Notes: generated from the letters alone by a model not told the origin. DNA of 64,000 bases from Clostridiales bacterium mt11 (GCA_001282665.1 LN874948.1:566213-630212), one strand, 5' to 3'. Shown: positions 8,474 through 18,104, counted from the stretch's first letter. Made by a program: numbers and translations.

Positions 8474-10417
8474 CTAATTGTTAAAAATAGACTCCATATT
8501 TTTCCTTACTGCTTTTAATAGTTCCTTAGGTAATTTTTCGACTTGCTCGCCAATCATTACTCCATGAGGTTGTTTATATCCTTCATTCCACACGAAGTTA
8601 AATATTTTTTCATTTGACTTATTATTTTTTCCTATTTGAAATGCATATATCTCCACATTTTTAGATAATAACTCCTGTATAGCTTCTTTTGTTGAGCCCG
8701 GAAAGCTGGAGGCTCCGTCGGTTATTTCGAATACTATCTTCATCTGTTTTCCTTTTTTAAGTTCCCTCTCCTGTAGGGACGTAATCCCATTGGATATCTC
8801 CTTAAGGCAACTTGCATCGTCAGTTGCTCCATCTGCTCCATCTAATTTTACAATGGAACGAATTATATCGCTTTCTTCTTTTTCCCTCCCACCTCTATGA
8901 TTAAATTCTTTAACATTATGATATTGACTTCCAAAAAACCATGTTTCACTTAAAACTTCTACTTTTTGATTCAAATGTTCTGCATTAATTTTTAAATATC
9001 TATTAAAATCATCTATTGAAAGCAAGGTCACAGCTAAAGCTTTTCTTGCCGACTCAATTTTTGATATATTCATAGAGCCTGAATTATCTATCACAAAGGA
9101 AATCTCTATCCTCTCAGGCAGGATATCTGTCTGTGGCTCTAGTAGGTATCTATTAAAAATAGGTAGATTTCTATAATTCCCCTTTTTTTCAGCTTCTATA
9201 AAATCTGGATAAGAGTTAATAAAGCTATTGATATCCAGCTTTCCCTTTACTTGCCCTTCTTTTTTTACACTTATCTCTTTCTTCGCATCTCCTATTAGTT
9301 TTTCCCAAAATTGACGCATTTGTTCTCTTTCGGATTTCATCTTATTTGAATAAAATTGAAACAACTGTTGATCTGTTTGACTAATTCCATAAGGAGTTAA
9401 ATCCACCTTACCTTCTATAGTATTTTGTATACTTACATTAATTTGCTCTTCCATATCTAACATTTCCTCTAGAATCTTTTCCTCCTCTTCTTGAGTAGAT
9501 TCTAGTGAATTTGGTATCTCACTTATATTAGATTGTTCGAAGGGGCTTTCACTTCCTTTAACTTCCTCTTTTTTCTGTTCTTTTGATTTGTAAAATATCA
9601 TTTCATCAATTTCTTTTCTCCACAATTCTTCAAAAACTGGAAATATAAAAGAACGAACAAATGGATCTCTTTCTATGATTCCTTCGTCATTATTTATCTG
9701 TCTAACTACCCCATAATGAATAAAATCGAAAAAAGGCCGATTTAAAACTTTTCTATCAAATGGGTTTTCAACACAGCCTTCTACTTTAGGCTCCATTTTA
9801 TATAATTCAATAATTAAAAAACTGTTTGCAAAAGCTCTATGTCTAGGCATTTGAGAAATAGACTCCAAGGTCTTACCTATTCGTTTCATATATAAAATGA
9901 TTTTTTTAAAGTTTTCTTCATCTCTATATATAGGACACATCTGCAAAACCCTTAGAAAAGACGTATATTTGTCTAGTAGATGTAACAAATCAAGTATTTC
10001 TTTTCTTACATAATTTGAAATAATCTTAGGTTGATATGCCTGATCCTTTTCTAATCCTTCTCTTTTTATCCTAGCTAAAATATAACTTGTCATTCTATCG
10101 ATTTCTCTTTGCCAATCCCTTTTCCTATTGAGATATTTTTTAGCTTGTTTTTTCCAATCAGGGTATGGAGCCAGTTCATAATAGATATGCCACAGGATTT
10201 GATTCTCATCTAATTTTTCATCCAAAAAACTTTCCAATGGCAAATATAAAATACCTTTAAGAGGATCTAATAGAAATCTTTCTAATCTAGGATCGGGAAT
10301 ATACATTAGAGTAGAATCTCCTGTAAATGTAGCCAATGAACGCTGCTCTTTCTGTAAAAATTCTTCTAAATGCTTTTTAGATTCTTCGATTAAAGTTTGT
10401 TCATCTAAATCAAACAT
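8474..10417 (-). CDS. VWA-domain protein of MoxR ternary operon
   Basis: The product is 647 residues from ATG 10417, preceded by AGGAGG seven bases upstream, which is preferred over the in-frame start at 10453 that would overlap the upstream gene. The C-terminal third is a von Willebrand factor A domain: MIDAS motif DNSGS at about residues 444-448 after ISFVI, and a later ITDGASSFPGS segment. The N-terminal 250 residues contain helical, VWA-associated sequence (LERFLLDPLKG, YYELAPYPDWKKQAKK), and residues 280-340 are acidic and low complexity. No signal peptide or membrane segment is seen. VWA proteins next to MoxR ATPases act as adaptors for substrate or metal-centre remodelling (family knowledge); the target here is unknown. 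Confidence 0.85.
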   Translation of the reverse strand: MFDLDEQTLIEESKKHLEEFLQKEQRSLATFTGDSTLMYIPDPRLERFLLDPLKGILYLPLESFLDEKLDENQILWHIYYELAPYPDWKKQAKKYLNRKRDWQREIDRMTSYILARIKREGLEKDQAYQPKIISNYVRKEILDLLHLLDKYTSFLRVLQMCPIYRDEENFKKIILYMKRIGKTLESISQMPRHRAFANSFLIIELYKMEPKVEGCVENPFDRKVLNRPFFDFIHYGVVRQINNDEGIIERDPFVRSFIFPVFEELWRKEIDEMIFYKSKEQKKEEVKGSESPFEQSNISEIPNSLESTQEEEEKILEEMLDMEEQINVSIQNTIEGKVDLTPYGISQTDQQLFQFYSNKMKSEREQMRQFWEKLIGDAKKEISVKKEGQVKGKLDINSFINSYPDFIEAEKKGNYRNLPIFNRYLLEPQTDILPERIEISFVIDNSGSMNISKIESARKALAVTLLSIDDFNRYLKINAEHLNQKVEVLSETWFFGSQYHNVKEFNHRGGREKEESDIIRSIVKLDGADGATDDASCLKEISNGITSLQERELKKGKQMKIVFEITDGASSFPGSTKEAIQELLSKNVEIYAFQIGKNNKSNEKIFNFVWNEGYKQPHGVMIGEQVEKLPKELLKAVRKNMESIFNN

Positions 10418-10428
10418 ATTCACCCCTC

Positions 10429-11655
10429 CTATTGATACAGTGGGAGATTCCACAAACCTTCTGGGGTATCTATCCTATCAATGTGTAAAAGATTCAATTT
10501 ACCTCCTACATTCATTAGAAGATATTTTGAAATATCTAATTTTAATATATTTGTAAAAAATACATCTTTGATAGTAGCCTCTTCATTTAGATACCAATTC
10601 CCAAAATTCTCCTCAAATAAATATATAATTCCATCTTCACTCAAAACTACAGCTGTACCTTTTGTAGATTGAACGTCAAACAAATTGCCCTTTAAATCGA
10701 CCATTTCCATCTTTATGGTCTTTGTGTCATCATATAAAGAAAGTATCTTAAATCGCCCTTTATCTCCTATAATTATAAGAGAATTTTTGCTTCCATCTTC
10801 ATCTTCTAGACATCTAATTTGTCTTATTTCACCATTTAAAAAATCAAGTTCTTCTGTAATAATAAATTGTTTGTTCTCATACTTAATAAAGTATAATTTT
10901 CCCATCTTTGTTCCGACTACAAAATAATCGTCCCTTATTCTTTCCATTGCAGTATAATTGGATATAGTACAATATACATCTCTATAGAAAATCAAATCAT
11001 ATTCATCTTTTTCTTTTATTATTTCAAATAAATTTAACTTTTCTTCTCCATTTTCCACCACTAATAGATTGTCATTGATTGCTAAACATCTTCCAAATCC
11101 ACTAAAGTCATCATCCGTTTCAATCCTTTTAACTCTAATCTGCCCGTTAACATCGGGTATTTCATCAAAATTATCACTTGAAAGTAAATAGCAATCACCC
11201 ATAACTCCAAAGAGCAAAATTTCTTTATCATTCAATTTATATATAAACGAAATCCTCTCCTTTATTTCTTTAATAGGGTGACTCCACTCTTCTTCAATTT
11301 GAGCATCATCTATTTTATCTACATAAAAAAACTGAACATTTCTATCTATACTGCTTGTAATAAAAAGATTTTTATTAATCCTCAATGTACTCTGTAAAAA
11401 GCTATCAAAACTAAAAGCTCCCACTGATTTCATAGGCCTTATCTCCATAGAAGTCTTCTTAATATCATCTGCATAAACTCGGTAATAGGGAATCAATTCA
11501 GTCAATAACTCTTCTTCTATTTTTGAAACTTTATCTAATTCTTCTTCAAAATCTTCATCTAAAACTCCATTTGTTCGACATTCATTCAGTTTTTTTCTTA
11601 GAGCTTCAACTTGATTCTTAAAATCCTTTCCATCTACCGACAAATTTATCTTCAT
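10429..11655 (-). CDS. Beta-propeller-like protein of MoxR ternary operon
   Basis: The 408-residue protein overlaps the end of the MoxR gene by four bases (ATGA) and ends 11 bases before the VWA gene, so all three are coupled. After a coiled N-terminal 90 residues (KNQVEALRKKLNECRTNG, FEEELDKVSKIEEELL) it shows repeated beta-strand units with periodic hydrophobic/aromatic patterns, such as FITSSIDRNVQFFYVDK, EILLFGVMGDCYLLS, YFVVGTKMGKLYFIKY and AVVLSEDGIIYLFEE, about 45-60 residues apart. This looks like a six- or seven-bladed propeller. I do not recognise a named family. By position it may be the third, substrate-recognising part of the system. Confidence 0.7.
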   Translation of the reverse strand: MKINLSVDGKDFKNQVEALRKKLNECRTNGVLDEDFEEELDKVSKIEEELLTELIPYYRVYADDIKKTSMEIRPMKSVGAFSFDSFLQSTLRINKNLFITSSIDRNVQFFYVDKIDDAQIEEEWSHPIKEIKERISFIYKLNDKEILLFGVMGDCYLLSSDNFDEIPDVNGQIRVKRIETDDDFSGFGRCLAINDNLLVVENGEEKLNLFEIIKEKDEYDLIFYRDVYCTISNYTAMERIRDDYFVVGTKMGKLYFIKYENKQFIITEELDFLNGEIRQIRCLEDEDGSKNSLIIIGDKGRFKILSLYDDTKTIKMEMVDLKGNLFDVQSTKGTAVVLSEDGIIYLFEENFGNWYLNEEATIKDVFFTNILKLDISKYLLMNVGGKLNLLHIDRIDTPEGLWNLPLYQ

Positions 11656-13763
11656 TCTTCTCCCCCATTAGCTTCTAAGTAGTCAATTAGATCTTTTGAA
11701 TGTTCTAAATGAGATAGTCTTTGGTCTAGCTTTTGATATTTTTTTGCATCAATTCGTAGGGAATCGTCTATATTGTCTTTAAAATGTTCTATCAATCCTT
11801 CTGGTAAAGTTTTTCTAAGGATTCCTTTCCCAAACATCATATGAACTACATCTAAATAGCTTAAGGTTTCTATTGATGGACGAATATAATGATATGGACG
11901 AGTACGAATTTCGTCATATGTTGTCGTCGATTCTCCTATGCCCTTTGTTTCAACTTTCCAACCTTCGCTTATGGGGAAAAATCCAAAACGTACTGCTTGT
12001 GAAAGGATATAGTTTTGGTCATCTGGATAAGTAATCGAACTAATAAAACCATCCCATAAGGCTTTGCTTAAATCTTTTTCTTCACCTTGATTCCAATTAT
12101 CTAAAACGTGTAGAATATTACGGATTGATAATACAGATTCCCTTAACTCCACTTCATCTATTCCAGAATCTTTTTCTATTCCATTATCCTTCCACTTACC
12201 CATAAAAACATTCTGAGTAACTCTACACAACTGAGAAAATCGAAATAATTCTTCTAACGTCCTTTTTGGAGCAGGTATATGAATATTCCCATTTTTGTCA
12301 GCTAACCGTGCTATTATTATTCTAAAAAGTTCATTTTTTTCTGGGAACTCTTGATCTTCTAAGGAACCTGTTATATTTTGAGGTACATAATTGTATTCAA
12401 TAGTTACAAAACGTGATTTAAAGGCTGGATTTAACTCATTGGTTCCTTCATAATTAACCATGTGAGTTGATAAATTTCCTGTGCCAATAAATCCAAATCC
12501 AGGTTTAATCAAAACAGGACCAACACCCGTAATATAAGCTGTACTCCCTGCATGACGCTGTAATATATCATTTAAGGCAATTAAATTTTGCATGGCAATT
12601 GTATTCAATTCATCTACTATTACTGTACGACCTTCTTTTACTGCAATCAAAATTTCTCTTTCTATTTTTTTGACTTCAGTGCCAAAAGCACTATTGCTTG
12701 CTACCAATAAATCAGAAAAGCTCTTCCATATTTGAATCTTAAGTTGCAATTGTTCCTCATCGGTCATCTGCTCCAGTCTTTCTCTATGCTCATCCATCCA
12801 CTCATAGAAATCTCCTATAATCATATTTAGATAATCCCCATAAGACCCTGCGGAGAAACTGTGTTCTAAAGACAAAGTTTTCTCTACAAACATATCCTCA
12901 TAGGTTAAATTATGGGAACCAGAAATAAAAAGAGGCTGTAATGATTCTATTTCTTCTTTACTTCCATTAGTCAAAATATTTTTATAGTAGAGCCTTCTTT
13001 CTTCATTAAATCTCCCAAACTTTTCAATAGCCTCTTTTTCTGTCCCATTTGGATTTTGAGAAAACCAACTTTCCATTTTAACTTCCAATTCTCTTTGTAT
13101 TCTATTTTGAATAGTAAAATCCAAAGCTGCTTCAGCTGCTAATTGTGTTTTTCCACTTCCTAAATGTCCTACAATGTATACAGGGACTCCTAAGTTTAGT
13201 GAATCTATTACTTTTTGCTTTGCTTTAACTACATAAGGGACAGCTACTAGGCGTTGTTGGTGTTGAGTTTCTATATCTCTTGTCAATTGACGTTTATAAT
13301 AAAACTCCCATGCTTCTGGAGAATCTTCTAAAAGCCTTTCTAATTCCTTCTCCAATTTTTCTATGCAATCAACTCGATATCTTGTAGCCGAATTACTCCC
13401 ATAGTGATTAGAATTATTGACCTCGCTATTGACTCTTCTTTCCCAGCGGAGGAAAAACTTTTCGTATTCAATTAAATTTTCAATTTCTAGTATCCTTTTT
13501 CCCATATTTTCCGTTTCTTCTTCTATATAAGCTTTATATTTTTTGTAATAAATATTATTTTTTTTAGGATCTGGAGTAATTTTATCATCTCTTTCTTCAA
13601 ACTTTCTAAAAGCTTTAAAAAATGATCCTTGTCCTTCTATTTTTTTATTATTTTCATATTCTAATGTTTTCACGGCTTCTTTACGTAAATCATCTTCATA
13701 CCAGCTCTGCATCTCTTCTATAGTAGGAATATAATCTTTTTTAATATTTTTTTGTTCTTTCAC
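11652..13763 (-). CDS. MoxR-type AAA+ ATPase of ternary operon
   Basis: The 703-residue protein starts at GTG 13763 after GGGAGG. The AAA+ core has Walker A GHLGSGKT at about 199-206, Walker B VIVDELN at about 381-387, a sensor-1 region GFIGTGN at about 425-430 and an arginine-finger candidate in AFKSRFVTIEYNY. The Walker A to Walker B spacing of about 180 residues is unusually long because of a helical insertion (about residues 225-370). The N-terminal 150 residues are strongly charged and probably coiled coil. MoxR AAA proteins work with VWA partners in chaperone-like remodelling (family knowledge). It is first in a three-gene operon and has its own promoter at 13793-13820. Confidence 0.85.
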   Translation of the reverse strand: MKEQKNIKKDYIPTIEEMQSWYEDDLRKEAVKTLEYENNKKIEGQGSFFKAFRKFEERDDKITPDPKKNNIYYKKYKAYIEEETENMGKRILEIENLIEYEKFFLRWERRVNSEVNNSNHYGSNSATRYRVDCIEKLEKELERLLEDSPEAWEFYYKRQLTRDIETQHQQRLVAVPYVVKAKQKVIDSLNLGVPVYIVGHLGSGKTQLAAEAALDFTIQNRIQRELEVKMESWFSQNPNGTEKEAIEKFGRFNEERRLYYKNILTNGSKEEIESLQPLFISGSHNLTYEDMFVEKTLSLEHSFSAGSYGDYLNMIIGDFYEWMDEHRERLEQMTDEEQLQLKIQIWKSFSDLLVASNSAFGTEVKKIEREILIAVKEGRTVIVDELNTIAMQNLIALNDILQRHAGSTAYITGVGPVLIKPGFGFIGTGNLSTHMVNYEGTNELNPAFKSRFVTIEYNYVPQNITGSLEDQEFPEKNELFRIIIARLADKNGNIHIPAPKRTLEELFRFSQLCRVTQNVFMGKWKDNGIEKDSGIDEVELRESVLSIRNILHVLDNWNQGEEKDLSKALWDGFISSITYPDDQNYILSQAVRFGFFPISEGWKVETKGIGESTTTYDEIRTRPYHYIRPSIETLSYLDVVHMMFGKGILRKTLPEGLIEHFKDNIDDSLRIDAKKYQKLDQRLSHLEHSKDLIDYLEANGGEE

Positions 13764-13792
13764 AAAAGTTTCCTCCCTTTTATGATGTATCT

Positions 13793-13820
13793 ATTATATT
13801 ACCCATATATCATGTGTTAA
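13793..13820 (-). promoter_or_regulatory. Sigma-A-type promoter of the MoxR operon
   Basis: Read on the minus strand: -35 TTAACA at 13820-13815, a 16-base spacer, -10 TATAAT at 13798-13793, about 30 bases before the GTG start codon. The match to the housekeeping consensus is good, so constitutive expression is plausible; no operator-like palindrome is evident. Confidence 0.65.
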
Positions 13821-13845
13821 TATAAGTAATAAATAACTATAAATT

Positions 13846-13878
13846 AAAAATCCCGATTTTTTTAAATTCGGGATTTTT
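13846..13878. terminator. Bidirectional terminator after oleate hydratase
   Basis: AAAAATCCCGA at 13846-13856 pairs with TCGGGATTTTT at 13868-13878 (11 base pairs). It lies 27 bases downstream of the oleate hydratase stop codon and upstream of the MoxR promoter, with a T-run on the exit side, separating the two transcription units. Confidence 0.8.
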
Positions 13879-13905
13879 AATCAGATTATTTAATGTTAAA
13901 TATCA

Positions 13906-15699
13906 TTAAATAATTCCATATTCTTTCAATAATTTTTCAACTTCTGTCCCTGATATTTGCTTTAAAATTTTACGTTTAGTCAATGGAGGTAAATCAAGTT
14001 GTGGTTTTTCTCCATCTAATAAAGCTGTACCTGCATTTAATAAATATCGGATATCATATTTCGAAGCAAATACCTCAGGAACTCCCTTTTCAACCCCAGT
14101 CAATACGTACACTGCTTCCATTGCTGTACGCCCTGAATATTCAATAGTAAATACAGTATCACGTCCTGGATCATCTAATGTTTCAGCAAATTGTCCAAGG
14201 AAAGCAAAGTTTACTGCATTCTTTGGTACAACATAAGGACGATCTCCAAATTCTCGAGGCATAAATTGAGATGTAATGAATGGCATCATAACAGGAATTG
14301 CAGTACATGATTCTGCTAACTCTTCTATTTTATCCGTAGGAACACCTATATGATATAACCATTCTTTTGTAATTTCCTTACCAGTACAATCTCTTAAAGG
14401 TTTTTTAATGTAATCTCCAGGAACATCGGTAAATAATCCGTATACCCAAACAACAACGTCTTTTTCGGGTTGCCCATAATACTGTTCTTGACGATTTATA
14501 GTCCAACTCATTAACCATGAAGAGTCAAGGGCTGTAACTATACCACCTGTTACGGTACGTCCACCATATGGAGAACGTTTTGTAATCCTTTCAATGTATT
14601 CAGGAACACGTTCATCGTGACAAGTTACTGTACAAGATTCCCAATTAGATTTTTCTGGATCTGTACAGAATTTATCTGGATTTCCAAATTCGTCTGATTG
14701 AGCTGCTATATTTCTCCACAATGTCCAACATCCTTCTGGTTCCTTGTTAAATGGAGCAGGAGTATTGTCATCACCATATCCAGAACCTTCGGTCATGGAA
14801 CCATTGGTGATAAATACTAAGTCGTTTTCTGTTAAGTCAATAGAGATATCTTTTCCATTTTTATCTATTGCCTCTATTTTCTTTGCAACCTTTTTATCAT
14901 CTGAAATTGAAAATTCAACATTATTAACGGTAACTCCATACTTGAATTTAGCACCATGGTCTTCCAAATATTTAACCATTGGTTTTACAAATGAAGTGTA
15001 CTGATCATGACGTGAGAATTGTAAAGCTGAAAGATCTGGCAATCCTCCAACATGGTGAATGAAACGAGTCATATATAATTTCATCTCTAAAGCACTGTGC
15101 CAGTTCTCAAAAGCAAACATTGTTCTCCAATATGTCCAAAAATCAGTATTTAAAAGCTCTTCAGAAAAGATGTCTTCTATGGCTTTATTTTGAAGTTCTT
15201 CATCTGGTATGCTTACAAAAGCTGCTAATTCCTTTGCTAAATCCTGACCTAAATTAAATTTTCCATTATCATAGCGTTCACCTTGATTTTGAGTAATACG
15301 ACAATTGCTAAAGTTTGGATCATCATAATTTGTATAATAAAAATGATCTAACACAGTCATATTAGGGTCTTCCGTAGATGGTAGTGAACTAAACAAATTC
15401 CATAAAACTTCAAAATGGTGTCCCATTTCACGTCCGCCACGTGCTACATAACCTAGATTTTGACGAATTTCACCATCTAAAGAACCACCAGGAATATCTA
15501 ATTGCTCTAAAAAGGTAATCTTGCTACCATCCATGTGAGCATCACGAATTAAAAAGCAACCAGCAGCTAAAGCACCAATTCCAGTACCAATTAAATAAGC
15601 TTTTTTGTCCTCAATTCCTTTAGGCTTTCTTGCATTTACCAAAGAATGATAAGTTCCATTTGTAAGTGTAAGTCTATCATCATGTGTCTTTAACTTCAT
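13906..15699 (-). CDS. ohyA: Oleate hydratase (FAD-dependent)
   Basis: This 597-residue protein belongs to the oleate hydratase / 'myosin-cross-reactive antigen' family, which adds water across the cis-9 double bond of oleic and related fatty acids to give 10-hydroxy acids and helps detoxify host unsaturated fatty acids. It shows the FAD-binding IGTGIGALAAG motif at about 37-47, followed by FLIRDAHMDG and the RGGREM motif at 87-92 that contains the catalytic-region glutamate. The length matches the family. ATG 15699 follows a perfect AAAGGAGG site. It is monocistronic between two terminators; a palindromic operator candidate upstream and an adjacent TetR gene point to fatty-acid-type induction (inferred). 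Confidence 0.93.
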   Translation of the reverse strand: MKLKTHDDRLTLTNGTYHSLVNARKPKGIEDKKAYLIGTGIGALAAGCFLIRDAHMDGSKITFLEQLDIPGGSLDGEIRQNLGYVARGGREMGHHFEVLWNLFSSLPSTEDPNMTVLDHFYYTNYDDPNFSNCRITQNQGERYDNGKFNLGQDLAKELAAFVSIPDEELQNKAIEDIFSEELLNTDFWTYWRTMFAFENWHSALEMKLYMTRFIHHVGGLPDLSALQFSRHDQYTSFVKPMVKYLEDHGAKFKYGVTVNNVEFSISDDKKVAKKIEAIDKNGKDISIDLTENDLVFITNGSMTEGSGYGDDNTPAPFNKEPEGCWTLWRNIAAQSDEFGNPDKFCTDPEKSNWESCTVTCHDERVPEYIERITKRSPYGGRTVTGGIVTALDSSWLMSWTINRQEQYYGQPEKDVVVWVYGLFTDVPGDYIKKPLRDCTGKEITKEWLYHIGVPTDKIEELAESCTAIPVMMPFITSQFMPREFGDRPYVVPKNAVNFAFLGQFAETLDDPGRDTVFTIEYSGRTAMEAVYVLTGVEKGVPEVFASKYDIRYLLNAGTALLDGEKPQLDLPPLTKRKILKQISGTEVEKLLKEYGII

Positions 15700-15782
15700 C
15701 TTATCTCCTCCTTTTTTAATTCCTAATAGCCTTTTAAATCCGACTATTATTATATTTAAATTACTTTTATGCTACTCTGCTA

Positions 15783-15801
15783 GTATGCCCAATTGGCATA
15801 C
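15783..15801. promoter_or_regulatory. Operator candidate upstream of ohyA
   Basis: GTATGCC-CAATT-GGCATAC is a 19-base inverted repeat about 85 bases before the ohyA start. Its CCAATTGG centre matches the centre of the perfect 26-base palindrome in front of the neighbouring tetR gene (16736-16761), as expected for two sites of one TetR dimer. It lies upstream of a TATAAT candidate -10. Confidence 0.6.
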
Positions 15802-15890
15802 AATTTTCCCTTTATCTTTCAAAATATTTACTATTTATAAGATCCGTTTAAATTTATAATATCTCTTTTCCGCATCCTTTACATTAGATA

Positions 15891-15931
15891 AATAGACTGC
15901 AATGTTCGAAATTCGACCACTGCAGTCTATT
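15891..15931. terminator. Terminator between tetR and ohyA
   Basis: AATAGACTGCA at 15891-15901 pairs with TGCAGTCTATT at 15921-15931 (11 base pairs, 19-base loop that itself contains TTCGAAATTCGA). It lies about 65 bases after the tetR stop codon on the minus strand and is followed by T-rich sequence. Confidence 0.65.
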
Positions 15932-15995
15932 TGTCCAGTTTTTAGGCATTGAAGTTAAAATGTCTAGTAAATAGGAGAAACTTCAATTATTTTTA

Positions 15996-16565
15996 CTATA
16001 AATCATTTAAATCAGCACTCCGTTCAAGGGATAGGGCAATATTTCCATCAAAGAGATATCCAATTCGTCTTATGATAATATCAGGATCTTCCTTCATGCC
16101 AGAAGCAATCCAGCGTAGTACCATTCCAGTAAGAGCACACTGATAAAAGGAAGCAATTAGTTTTTTATCTTCTGAGGAGGCTGGAATACCATCGCTTACT
16201 TTCTTAACATACTGAAGCATAACATTTCCTGATATATTGTATATATAGTTCTCCAATTCTTCTCTCCGCATGGAATTATATACATGATAAATTGCTGTTT
16301 TATTTTCTAAAGCGGATTTAGTCGCTACAAGAAAGCTTTCCTCCCAAGAAAGGGTATCATTATATTCATCTATAACCGTTTGAAGTTCTGTTTGAAAAAT
16401 TTCTGACAAAACTGCATATATATCAGTGTAATAATAATAAAAAGTATTTCTGTTGATTTCACATTCTTTAACGATATCTTTAACTGTGATTTTATTAAGT
16501 GGACGTTCATTTAACATCTCGATGAATACCTTGCTAATCATTTTTTTAGTATATTGCTGCGCCAA
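15996..16565 (-). CDS. TetR/AcrR-family regulator, likely of ohyA
   Basis: The 189-residue protein starts at TTG 16565 after GGGAGG. Residues 6-50 are a classical TetR helix-turn-helix: KMISKVFIEMLNERPLNKITVKDIVKEC then EINRNTFYYYYTDIYAVL. The C-terminal two thirds, the ligand/dimer domain (TetR_C), is poorly conserved. It is separated by a terminator from ohyA downstream. The promoter (TTGCAA, 16 bases, TATAAT) lies near 16600-16630, and a perfect palindrome lies about 170 bases upstream of the start. The shared CCAATTGG centre at both promoters suggests this protein controls itself and ohyA, probably in response to a fatty acid; the ligand is an inference. Confidence 0.85.
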   Translation of the reverse strand: MAQQYTKKMISKVFIEMLNERPLNKITVKDIVKECEINRNTFYYYYTDIYAVLSEIFQTELQTVIDEYNDTLSWEESFLVATKSALENKTAIYHVYNSMRREELENYIYNISGNVMLQYVKKVSDGIPASSEDKKLIASFYQCALTGMVLRWIASGMKEDPDIIIRRIGYLFDGNIALSLERSADLNDL

Positions 16566-16710
16566 ATTTCCACCTCCCTAATACTTTATCTGTATTAAAA
16601 ATTATAACATACTGTAAATTATTTGCAAATAATCCATCTAATATCCAAAAATACATTCTACTTTTATAGTCTATTAAAATTAGTATGTACTAATAATAGC
16701 TTATTTTCAA

Positions 16711-16761
16711 ATAGGACTATTGTCCTATAAATACAATTAGATGTCCAATTGGACATCTAAT
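16711..16761. promoter_or_regulatory. Palindromic operator cluster upstream of tetR
   Basis: Positions 16736-16761 form a perfect 26-base palindrome centred on TGTCCAATTGGACA. Next to it, 16711-16728 is ATAGGAC-TATT-GTCCTAT (seven-base arms), and ATTAGTA-TG-TACTAAT lies at 16679-16694. Such clustered dyads are typical of autoregulated TetR genes. The sites are about 100 bases upstream of the apparent tetR promoter. Confidence 0.65.
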
Positions 16762-16822
16762 GTAAAGTAATATCTTTTATTCTTAAATATTTCAAGCCTT
16801 TTTATTTATTTTCAATACGTCT

Positions 16823-18049
16823 CTATATTGCCCATTCGCCATTTTTTATAATCTGTACGGCAGAACCATCTTTTTTGTATCCAATAATAGATAGTTCTGA
16901 ACCTCCAACCATGAAATCAATATGAATCATGGACTTATTGGCACCTAAATTCTTACGTTCTTCATCTGATAAATTTTCTCCACCTATAATCGTTTCTGCG
17001 TATGAATTGCCTAAAGCAAAATGACAAGAAGCATTTTCATCGAAAAGCGTTGACTTAAATAGAATCCCAGTCTGTGAAATAGGGGAAGAATGAGGTACTA
17101 TGGCTACTTCTCCTAAACGACAACCACCTTCATCCATATCCATAAATGTCTCTAATATTTCAGGATTTTCTTCAGCTTTGAATTCTACCACTTTCCCATT
17201 CTTAAAAACAAAACTAAAGTTGTTTATAATTTTGCCCATACGAGAAAAAGGTTTTGTTGCCTTTAATGTACCATCAACCTTCATTGCGTGAGGCGCTGTG
17301 AATATTTCCTCTGTAGGAATATTAGCCATATATCTATCACCATCTGGAGTTTCTGATGAACCCCCAACCCATTTATGTTTATCAGCCAAGTAAACTGTTA
17401 GATCCGTTCCTGGACCATCATACTTTAAGTACTCAAAGTTTTGATCATTTAGCCACTTTTCATAAAATTTTAAGTTTGCATCATGTTCTCTCCATGATTT
17501 CACAGGGTCTTCTTCATTAACCCTCGTCGCATCAAATATTTTTTCCCAAAGAGCTTCAACAGCCTCTTCTTCAGATAGATTTGGGAAAACACTTTTTGCC
17601 CATTTAGCAGTAGGATATCCAACCCCAACCCATTTTAATTTTCCAGAATTCATATATTTATCAAGGCGTACCATAGCCTTCATTTCTGCTTCTTGGGAAC
17701 GCCTTTGATAATCCTGATTTACATTCTTTAAAAGATCAATACTAGGAGCTCCAATATATATGTCGTGATAATTATTTTTCATCATGCTTTCATAATAATC
17801 TATTTCAATTTCTGGATAATAATCGAAGATATAATCATGACCTTCTTCATACCTAGCTAGTATGAAATCATCATCTGTAATATCAGTTATGACATCTTTA
17901 GCCCCAGCTTTCCAGCAAGCTCTAACTACTTCACGAACTAAAGGTAATGACTCCGTATTAGCAGAAATAAATACGCCATCTTTTTCCTTAACATTAATAC
18001 CGACTTTTACGATGACCTCCGCATACTTTCTTAGCTTTTCCCTATCCAT
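16823..18049 (-). CDS. M29-family aminopeptidase (AmpS/PepT-like)
   Basis: The product is 408 residues from ATG 18049, chosen because GGAGG lies just upstream of it and overlaps the earlier in-frame ATG at 18064. Family features are the N-terminal LRKYAEVIVKVGINVKEKDGVFI, the central GPGTDLTVYLADKHKWVGG, and the C-terminal metal-binding stretches GRMGKIINNFSFVFKNGKVVEF, LGEVAIVPHSSPIS, CHFALGNSYAETI and HIDFMVGG, as in cobalt/zinc leucyl aminopeptidases of peptidase family M29. It is cytoplasmic and would act in peptide turnover. It is followed at some distance by the tetR/ohyA region; a peptidase S51-like gene lies upstream, so the two may form a peptide-catabolism pair. Confidence 0.92.
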   Translation of the reverse strand: MDREKLRKYAEVIVKVGINVKEKDGVFISANTESLPLVREVVRACWKAGAKDVITDITDDDFILARYEEGHDYIFDYYPEIEIDYYESMMKNNYHDIYIGAPSIDLLKNVNQDYQRRSQEAEMKAMVRLDKYMNSGKLKWVGVGYPTAKWAKSVFPNLSEEEAVEALWEKIFDATRVNEEDPVKSWREHDANLKFYEKWLNDQNFEYLKYDGPGTDLTVYLADKHKWVGGSSETPDGDRYMANIPTEEIFTAPHAMKVDGTLKATKPFSRMGKIINNFSFVFKNGKVVEFKAEENPEILETFMDMDEGGCRLGEVAIVPHSSPISQTGILFKSTLFDENASCHFALGNSYAETIIGGENLSDEERKNLGANKSMIHIDFMVGGSELSIIGYKKDGSAVQIIKNGEWAI

Positions 18050-18104
18050 ACTTTCCCTCCTCATATTTTTATAATTATGCTATCATATGGCATGTCCAAA
18101 ACAT

